Notes under the pieces: generated by a model
Database searches by the model: none
Seen by the model: the letters and a program-made list of their open reading frames with translations, nothing else
What the model was told of the DNA's origin: nothing
Assembly (NCBI GenBank): GCA_030533445.1
Contig: CM060082.1
Coordinates: forward strand, 33,003,817 to 33,067,816
Length of the DNA stretch: 64,000 nucleotides
Origin: Cyprinodon diabolis
Taxonomy: Eukaryota; Chordata; Actinopteri; Cyprinodontiformes; Cyprinodontidae
Direction of reading: 5' to 3'
Shown: positions 1-64,000 of the stretch, piece by piece
How the letters are laid out: each line of letters starts with the position of its first letter
Numbering within the stretch: the first letter of the stretch is position 1
Translations under genes and position numbers: made by a program

Positions 1-3000
1 TTTCAGCTTAAAATACTTAAATGCATCATCTTAATGATACATAAATCAAACACAATATAGATTTTTAATGGTTAACATGAGTGCTATTCATTTCTATTTA
101 TTTTAAAGTTTAGAGTCGAATCTGTTTTAGAACAGAACTGTAATCCTTAACGTGTGTAATTGGGTTGTTAATGGATGTAAACTGCTGTGGAAGTAGGAAA
201 TTCAAACCTTCATATCTGAACCCTGATGCAAGGTGGATTAGCTGCTGTTGTACCTAAGAATAGGCCTGTGTCCACTTGCCAATATTGCAACTATTGAATT
301 ACATCCCTAAACGATGTGTGCAAAAAAGAAAAAATGAATGTCAAGTAAGGATTTCAGATCACACTATGTGATTAAAAAACAGGAAGTCTTTTGTCTGTAG
401 CTGGAAAGATCCTTTTTTGGATTATGGTGGATTAAGTTAATCTCAAAACCTGACAGCAGATACTCTTGTACACATATAGATTTTGCAATCAAAAAATGGT
501 GTGGTATAAACAAAGGTCTGCTGAAAGTCATTGAGTGGAAATTCTAGAAGGAAATACATTTTAAGATGTAAAATTCAAAACAGCAATTAACTGAATAAAG
601 GGTCAGATTGTTAAACTCCTAGCAGAGCTCTTTTGTTTCAGATCAGTGGAAACCTGCAGAAAAAAACAAAAAAACCATGTACAGGTCAAAAAGAAATGCA
701 CTGGCAGAAAACTCTGTATGTATAATTTAGTTAGACACCCATTTAATAATTCAGCACTTCACTGAACTCATACATGTTAATCTGCCTATCTGATCCTAAC
801 TCAGCTTTAGCGAGTGCTTAATTCTCAGGTTTTTTCAACATGGTTGTTGTGTTCGCATATGGCTTTTGACAGAAAACATGAACCTTTAACACAAAAGCGG
901 ATCAGTCATTTATATGGTTAAGAACAGTGCTGGCAAACTCTCTGTTTAAAGCGTCAGGGTTTGGCAGGAGGCATGCAGTTTTTACAATTAAAAGACCACT
1001 CACAGCATCACAATTTTACAACCTGTGTAAAACATTTACACATGCAAAGGCACACTCGACTCTTTAAACAGCCAAGAAAAAACAGTTAGGCAAATCAAAA
1101 GCAGGAATGTAAAGGTGTCCAATTTAATATAATACATATGTATAGGAAATGTTACAAAGCACCTCTGTATTTTAATGTATTATCCCTCTTCTGGTGATAA
1201 GTGCCATTGGATAAAAATAGAGACAGCTGGAAGTATGGTTAAGGAGTTTTATACTCCACATTTGTTTACATAATCAGCTTTTTTTTTAGGCCATGATAAG
1301 GCTGCATGGATATCCTGTGGTCTTTGCCTGGTTAATGTGAACGGACCGCACACTGGCTCTGCTTTCACTGAGTTATTACGTCGAGTGTAATTTGAAACAA
1401 TTACAAAAACACTAGCCCACTTGTTACAACACTCATTTTCCCCTCACATATACAAACCACGGATTCAATAGCTTTACATGTTTTTCAATCACACCCAGTG
1501 GAGCAGTGTTCAGTGTGAAAAAGTGTAGCATTTCATCCTAGCTCGCATGGTATGGGATAATCTTTCACATTTTGCCCGGGGTTTGTTTTGCTATTTCAGC
1601 AGAAACTTGCACGAGCCATGTGAATTACCACAGGAAAAGATGATAAAAACACCAATGATATTGTATCAGATGTAAATGAACAAACAATTTGAATAATCAG
1701 GGCAAATAATTTGTTATCTCCGAAAATAAAGGCAGTTTATTATCCTTTCTTCTCAAAGATGTATTGAGGAGATAATAGTTTTAAACATGCAAGCAGGATA
1801 GAGATAATGTGAGACTGCTTGGAAGGAGCTACTTTGCTCTGCACACAAAGTTTCTGATAATACAGAAGGGAAAATAAGTATTGAAACATAATTTTTAGTA
1901 AAAACAAATTAACTAATATGTAGGAATCTGGACAAATGACTTAATAAACTGAGTTTTAAGGTAAAAAGATAGAATACATACAAAATAAGTGTGGACGGCA
2001 TGACCTGAAAATGACGAAATCCATAAAAAGAAATATTCATGCTGTAATCATAAGATCTATCTGTTGCGGAGAAACCAGTCACATACATCGATCCAATATA
2101 TTAGCCACATGCTCTAGACCCCCGGATGAAATCTTGGAGGTTCTGTAAGCCTGATGTATTTCTAAAAGTCTTAGTATTGGACTGATTTCTAATGACTTAC
2201 TTTCTAGCAGCTTTATTTTCCTTTTTTCTGAAGCCAACCAGTCTGTCATTGACTGTGTTTCTTTTTATAAACCTCGGTAATTCAACAAAGAACCCCAAAC
2301 TTTGTGGGGTGATGTGCTGTGTTGTTTCTCTTCTTGTCATAACAGTTGTATTGGCATCTAAAAGAGTTTTGGTGTCATCTGAGCAATTTTATTCCTCAGC
2401 ATTTCTTTATATTCTGCTACTAGTTTCAAAGACAGATATTCATGCCTTTTCTTTATCAGTAAAGACTTGTGCAGCATATCTGTCCATGTGGCCATTGGTC
2501 TTAAAGAACTGTGAATGAATTTATTAGGAAAACTTTACATGCGAGCTGTAGCTATCCCAATGGCTACCAAAAGGCCAACTGTGCAACTTGAACTTTAGAA
2601 AACTCCATTGCTTCCTCTCTGTGCCAGGAGCACCTGATAGGACCGGTTTATGGTAAAATAATGTGCTCTCCCCCTTTCAGAATATGGCTTCAATTATGCT
2701 CATTGTAACCAAATCTATGAGACTTTATAGGAAGAAATAAAAATCAGAAGTGATCTTTGAGTGAGCATTTTGCTACAACTCGTTATGAAATGCTTCTTCT
2801 GCTATACGCCAGTAATAAAAAACTTTCCTGAGGCCTGTTGCAACCTATACTAAATATTTTCATTAAGATGTTTTCTAATTACCTAAAGCCAACAACTGGT
2901 TTGTCTCTTTGTATCTCCTTTCTTCATATGTTAAAGAAATACTGTCTGTAACCCTGCACTTAAGATTATTTTTGGACATGTCTGTTCTGATCTTTTGTAT

Positions 3001-3292
3001 CTGCTTTAGCTTTGGCAAAGTTAATCAAAACATGTTTTCATTGACATATATATGGAAAATATAAAATATAAATATAGTATAAAGAAAAAAATAAATTGTT
3101 AATACTTTTCACTTTTTGTAACACCTTTGCAGTTTTAATGACAATACAAACACAAACTTTAGAAGAACAAGTCCTATTTAATTTAAGTATTTTACTCAGT
3201 TTCAAAGTTTATATACAATTGTTTCTTTGGTTTATCTTATTTTAATGAAATTATTACTCTCATTTTGAAACACTCTCATTTTGCTGTTGCAG
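1..3292. other. Upstream noncoding DNA
   Basis: AT-rich sequence with no recognisable exon, RNA gene or intact repeat. Exon 1 begins behind a splice acceptor, so this stretch is probably an intron that separates it from a more upstream 5' UTR exon. A 108-codon open stretch at 2192-2518 has no splice context and looks random. Confidence 0.5.
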
Positions 3293-58764
<55,472 letters not shown>

Positions 58765-60351
58765 GTGAGCAGTCATTATTCTCAGAGGTGCTTCATTTCT
58801 AATTTAACAGCATCATGTGTCATATATTAAAGTAGCATACGTTTTTCTAAATATAAATCCTAAATAGTTGGAGAGAAAGTGAGAAATGAACCACCAGATC
58901 CATTCTGTCATTCATATAAAGCTGCTGCTCTTGATCACAACTTAGTGGCAAAGGTCAATTATTTCTACTGTAAAACTGAAGGAAAAGGCTGATAAAGATG
59001 GCTGTGCTGGTCACCTTTGGGGCTCCACGTCTTCTTAGTGCTCTTTCCTCTGCTCAGGGGGCAGAAACGCATGCTTATGTGTGAAACTAAAGCCTGCGGC
59101 TAACTCGGCCTGGGCGCACATGTCAGGGTTTTTTTGTGGCCAGATTTGCCCTTGGTCAACTAAGGTCTCGCTGACATACACACACATACAAAATCAACAT
59201 GCTGTTTCCTCTATGGAAAGCAGATCTGTCAGTTCCCTGACAGTCAGATGCAAAATGATTGGCTATTCTGCTGCGGGGTGGGTGTCAACCAACCGCTGGC
59301 TCCAGTTCCATTGGTGGTCTGGGTCAAATGAAATATGTTCTCCACAGACACGTACAAAAAAGTAAAAGGCATAGAATACAGAAGAAAAAAAAAGACAGGA
59401 TCTGTTTACATTAATGTTTGATTTAAAAAAAATACAAAAATTCTGATACAGCACAACTAAATATTTACTTGTTCTGTCAAAAAATATAAACTTTTAGGAA
59501 AATATGTGGACAAATCATATCTGACAGGAAGCTTTGATGACATAACTGACTGAATATGGATGCCCATGTGGTTAGTATGTATTGTCCTCATTTTAGCTTA
59601 CAGCAAATGTTTATGTTGGTGATATTTGCTTCAACACCAAAGCTTCTTTGCTTTTTTAATTATGAAATTCACCAACAAAAATTCTCAAAAAAGTGGCTTG
59701 CTTTTTTTTTATCTTACAACATTTACTCTGATGTGCTGAATAAAAGTCAATGCAAAAAATACGTAGGGAGGCCACTTAATTCAGAAAGACTTAAACATTT
59801 AATTGATTTTTCGGAATATACTGTTCTTTTTGTTGTTAAGTAATTATAGGCTAACAGAAAAGCTTCACAAAGAGCAAGCAACACATCATACAGTACATGT
59901 AAAGGATAGACCTGTAAGGAAGCAGGGTTAAGTTGTAAAATGGCATGCCAAGTGTTGGAGAGCTTTGTAGCAAACAAAAGAGCTTAACACAACTACAAAC
60001 CTACCTGGACCTTGTAATCCATCCAAACAGACCGAGGAAGAGCATACTGACCAGGTGAGCAGCCAAGAGTCCAAGGTTAACTCAAAATGTGCTTCAGAGA
60101 TCCCAAGTTAAGATGGCTACTGAAAAAAATAGCCATTTCATAGGCATGTGTACAGTAACAGAGTGTTGTGTCCAGATAGACTAAAAAGGAGGTATTTGGT
60201 ATATGGCACATACATACGTTCAACATCCACTAAAAAACATAACAATGACGGCATCGTATTATGGTGATGCTTCATGTGAGATTTCTTTCTGTATGCCCTG
60301 TTCATGCCAGGGGCTTTCTCAGACACTTCAACGATATAAATGATAGCTTAA

Positions 60352-61270
60352 AGGAATAGTACACCCAAAACATGATTAGCCTTCATTTTCTACTCACCCC
60401 CATGCTGAACAACACTCTGGAGTACTTTTTTGATATCTCAAATGCATCTGGAGATCTGGGAGGCTTCTTGCTGCCTGCTGACATTCAAATAATGGAGGTC
60501 TATGGTGCCCGAGGCAGAAAGGACCATAAAAGTCCACAAAAAACGTGTCAATATTCCTCCATACTCCTCGTCCAATGTATTCCAAGTGTCCTGAGTGGGT
60601 AGCTTCCATAATTTACTCGAAACGAAGTCATTTAACCCTAACCCTAACCCTAGAGCATAAACAGTAGTGTATAGGATTTCCTAAAAGCGTGCGCCTGCGA
60701 GTTCACGAGCCTACGGAAACCGCGGCAGACCAAACCAGATGAAAGTGTGCATTCAGCGTCTGCTCTTGATAATGCAAGCGTAGAAGAAGAAATGTGCTGT
60801 TTACCTGTGCAAAGAAAGAAACAACGAAAGAAAAATGTCTGAGGACTTCAGTGTTGAGGAAGAGCATGAGTTCTTTACCGAGCTGAATGCACACTTTCGT
60901 CTGGTTTGGTCTGCCGCGGTTTCCGTAGACTCGTGAACGCGCTTTTAGGAAATCCTATACACTACTGTTTATGCTCTAAAAACATTCTAAATGACTTCGT
61001 TTCGAGTAAATTATGGACGCTACCCACTCAGGACACTTGGAATACATTGGACGAGCAGTATGGAGGAATATTGACACGTTTTTTGTGGACTTTTATGGAC
61101 CTTTCTGCCTCGGGCGCCATGGACCTCCATTATTTGAATGTCAGCAGACAACAAGAAGCCTCCCAGATCTCCACATGCATTTGAGATATCAAAAAAGTAC
61201 TCCAGAGTGTTGTTCAGCATGGGGGTGAGTAGAAAATGAAGGCTAATCATGTTTTGGGTGTACTATTCCT
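60352..61270. mobile_element. 919-bp foldback DNA element with TTAA target sites
   Basis: The outer ends AGGAATAGTACACCC and GGGTGTACTATTCCT are flanked on both sides by TTAA (60348-60351 and 61271-61274). The left arm (60352-60757) and right arm (60882-61270) are reverse complements along almost their whole length (for example TTTTCTACTCACCCCCATGC and its complement, and CCGCGGCAGACCAAACCAGA and its complement), with a 124-nt loop. No transposase is present. A 33-codon frame (MSEDFSVEEEHEFFTEL) starts in the loop at 60835 and may be chance. TTAA sites suggest a Kolobok- or piggyBac-type mobiliser; the ends differ from those of the 19.9-kb and 54.3-kb MITEs. Confidence 0.9.
60633..60652. repeat. 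Telomere-like (TAACCC)3 motif
   Basis: TAACCCTAACCCTAACCCTA lies in the left arm of the foldback element. The matching place in the right arm (about 60975-60990) has an unrelated AAAAACATTCTA-type sequence, so only one arm carries the motif. Confidence 0.9.
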
Positions 61271-64000
61271 TTAACTGAATTATTCCGCTGAAAACATAAA
61301 AAAACATGTATGTGTTCATGCTATGTGTGTGTCCATGTTGCCCTGCAGTGAACTTGTGAATTTGGTGTGTTTAGCAAAAACATTCATAAACCACTCTGTC
61401 ATTGTCATGCAATCTTTACAGTGTTATATTAAAGATAAAATATATTTTCATTGAAGTTAGTTATGTACATTGGCTTCTAATTATTTCCTTCCCCCAACTC
61501 AGTCCCTCTTGTTAATCCCAACTTTATCTCCCACTAATTTTCTCAAATTTTCTCTCTCAATTTTCTTTCTATTTCTCTGGTGACAGAGTCCTGCAGTTAT
61601 GAGGCAAGGTCAGAGCAGGGAAATCCATTTAAATACTGATGCAAATCTCAGGAGGACAATACTCGGCCTTTACTTCATCCCTCCCTGAACAACTCACCCA
61701 ATTTGATGAATGAAAAGATTTATATAACACTGTTTTTTGTCTCTTTGTTTGTGTTTTTACCTTCCACCAATCATTTGTTTTTTAACATATCCGCTGACAT
61801 CATGATTTGTCTATTTTCTTTAAAGGTTTATATAGAGAGGTTTACTGTTAGATTTAGTAGCCGACCATGTGAGCAGAGCTTCGGATGTCCCTGTGTGTTT
61901 GTTGATCCCAGGTGCATCTGCTCCAGAAATGTTTCCTCCCTCATTTATAGCACACCAAGGGACCTGGCATTTCCACGGTTTAATTCCCTCTCATGCTAGG
62001 TCGGGGGCTCAATAAAAACACCACATGTTGCTCTGCAATGAAACAGCTACTTCATGAACAGGTCTAAACGCTTCCAAGATGTCTGAGGAGTCCAAAAACA
62101 TGTTTTGGTGGGAGTTTATTACGGAAAAGTCACAGCTTTTAACATTTAATCACCACAAAGACGATTTTATATAAAGATATATCACAGGAATGAAAAAAAG
62201 GGAAAAAAAAGAGATGGCTGAACTTGTGGCTTTACTTCTCCTTACAAACCTTATCTGATGCCAGAGTTGTAGAAATTAATGTGGAAACATGTCTCTAAAA
62301 GCCTTGTTAGTAATTAGGTCAATAGGAAGGTGTAGACAAGATGTTCTGCACACAAAAAACGATTTGAATGCAGGATTAAAATGACTGATGTGCTCTTTAG
62401 GACACTAGTTACAGGTGTGTCTCTTATTACCTGCTGAGGTTGGTGATGCAAAGATAACTTGGAGTAATAAAGAATTTCAAAAAATTCTTTTGAAATTATA
62501 AAAACTGGTATTTTCATTATTTTTACTTATGGTGATAATAATTCATTCTTATGTTTGAAAGCCTCCTGACCCTCACTCTATTCTTTAACTCAAGCCTGGA
62601 CTTAATTTAGACCGCTCCATAATATCGTTTCCAGTCAGATGTACCATATCAGTCAAATAAGTAAGATTTTATACCAAAACAGATAACAATAATATCTGTC
62701 TCTACTGCAAACCAAAAAGAGAAAACCCCTAGATTGAGGCTCATTGAAAGCATCAACACTGTGAGTGTTCACACATTATTCTGAAGGGAACTGACTGTAA
62801 CCACCAGATGACAGATAGGCTCCCCAGTTTTGGAACAAACACATATCAGCATTTTTGTTAAATAGAATTAAAAAAAAGAATAAGATTGTATCTTTAGTCC
62901 TATCCATTGAGGACTAAGATAGTCACACTTCTCTTAATCATCACAACACTTACGCATCTGGACTACTTTGAAAGCAATTTCATTATCTATGAATCTTTTA
63001 AGACTCTTTAATCACTTTAATTTTTTGGGATTTCTCAGTTTCCCCAACAGCAAGCCATTATTCAGCTGTGTGCAAAAGGTCGGCTCAGTCTTCATAAATT
63101 TATTACCGTCATTGGCTGAAACAGGAAAATGACAGAGCAATCCTAGTCCTCAAAATAAAAGAATGAGTTTAATACGTTAAGTGGTCCTACACTAAAAGGT
63201 TTAGTTCTGATGAGATCTGCAAGGTACATTCATGTATCCTCAGGCTTAAGAGTACAATTAAAATGTTACTCTACTGTATTTTAAAGTTCTTATCCAGTAT
63301 CCAATGTCATGGAAAGATTTAATACCTGTCCGTGCTTGCAATTCTCTTTTTGCTATTTTTAAAAGCACCGCTCTGGTTTGTTCTCATGCCATCGAACATT
63401 AAGGATAGAAACTTCGAGAACCAGTTTTGGAACATTATCCTAGTCCAGAAGTTGACAAAAACTGACTGACATGCCTTGACAAATTTAAGAAATGATAACT
63501 CCCTCTGCAATGTGCTTTGATGAGATGGGAAGTAACAACATGCATAAGAAATATAATGGAAAAGCTTTTAGACTCAATTTCACAAGAGTACCAAGAGTAA
63601 AATACTGCAATATATGCCAGTCCATGCAAGTTTAGATCTTTTGTTTCATCAGTTGGGCAATATGTAGTGCAGAGCACAAGATATTAGGCTAGAGTGACAA
63701 TCCATTTTTTTCAAACAACATAAAATTCCTCCACCCTCAGCGTTCATTTCTATGTTTCTGTATATTTCAGTTACTGATGCCACTATAATAAACAACATTT
63801 AGAGGACATAACTGATTCCCACCATGCCACCAGTGTCCTTGAGAGGAGACTACCACACAAAAATGTCTAAAAATACGACTCTTTCACGCACCATCAATGT
63901 CTTCATTATGTGAGAGATTGACGTCAGGTTGCATTTGGTGATATTTGTTTAATGACAGTTGACAGGATAGCATCTTGCCTGTGTCTGAGGCACACAGCTT

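Larger units (their letters stand above)
58765..64000. other. Downstream noncoding DNA
   Basis: Apart from the foldback element at 60352-61270, I recognise no exon, RNA gene or intact repeat. The DNA is AT-rich throughout. If exon 14 is not the real end, this is further intron. Confidence 0.5.

Noticed and set aside
60372..61250. Several 70-90 codon frames appearing twice on opposite strands
   Set aside because: They are mirror copies from the two arms of the foldback element, so their repetition is due to the inverted repeat and not to selection.

Overview
The window is AT-rich vertebrate DNA, almost certainly from a teleost fish. The evidence is spliced exons with canonical GT/AG borders in long introns, together with fish-type repeats: Rex1/L2-like LINE tails, Tc1/mariner, Harbinger, TTAA-target MITEs, solo LTRs and long microsatellites. 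There are no prokaryotic features. The species cannot be fixed from the sequence alone; a percomorph is a guess.

One protein-coding gene on the + strand spans most of the window (about 3.3-58.8 kb). I traced 14 exons whose splice phases all agree. They join into one open frame of 1908 nt (635 codons plus stop), with one optional in-frame 63-nt exon. The first exons (QQKAL, KSKSAEFLM, TLAAHQ, RNYFD) match in order what I remember of the N-terminus of vertebrate OFCC1, called ojoplano (opo) in medaka. I therefore call the gene ofcc1, from memory and not from a search. The best-formed part is encoded by exons 8-10 (33.1-38.2 kb), a beta-rich, possibly C2-like region.

The introns are full of mobile DNA. 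Intron 3 has a LINE 3' tail and TA microsatellites. Intron 5 has a 1.18-kb Harbinger element with a broken transposase. Intron 7 (15 kb) has a TTAA MITE interrupted by a solo LTR that is itself interrupted by a second, inverted solo LTR of the same family; it also has another LTR, a CACTGCAAAAA-type MITE and two oppositely oriented pieces of one LINE family. Intron 11 has long TA and TTTC microsatellites and the optional exon. Intron 12 has a 1248-bp Tc1-like transposon with an intact DD34E transposase and matching ends. Intron 13 has a hAT relic and a second copy of the TTAA MITE, split by a 5'-truncated Rex1-like LINE. Downstream of the gene is a 919-bp foldback element with TTAA target sites, whose left arm alone carries a telomere-like motif.

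The most unusual signal is a near-perfect hairpin (18 bp in DNA, extendable to 21 bp in RNA) over the start of exon 3. It contains the only AG I could find that gives an open frame from the strong exon 2 donor. Two more perfect 17-19 bp hairpins lie inside the two MITE copies. All three look like local inverted duplications, as left by template switching during replication. I found no evidence of a multi-gene system; the interest lies in gene structure, nested transposons and palindromes.
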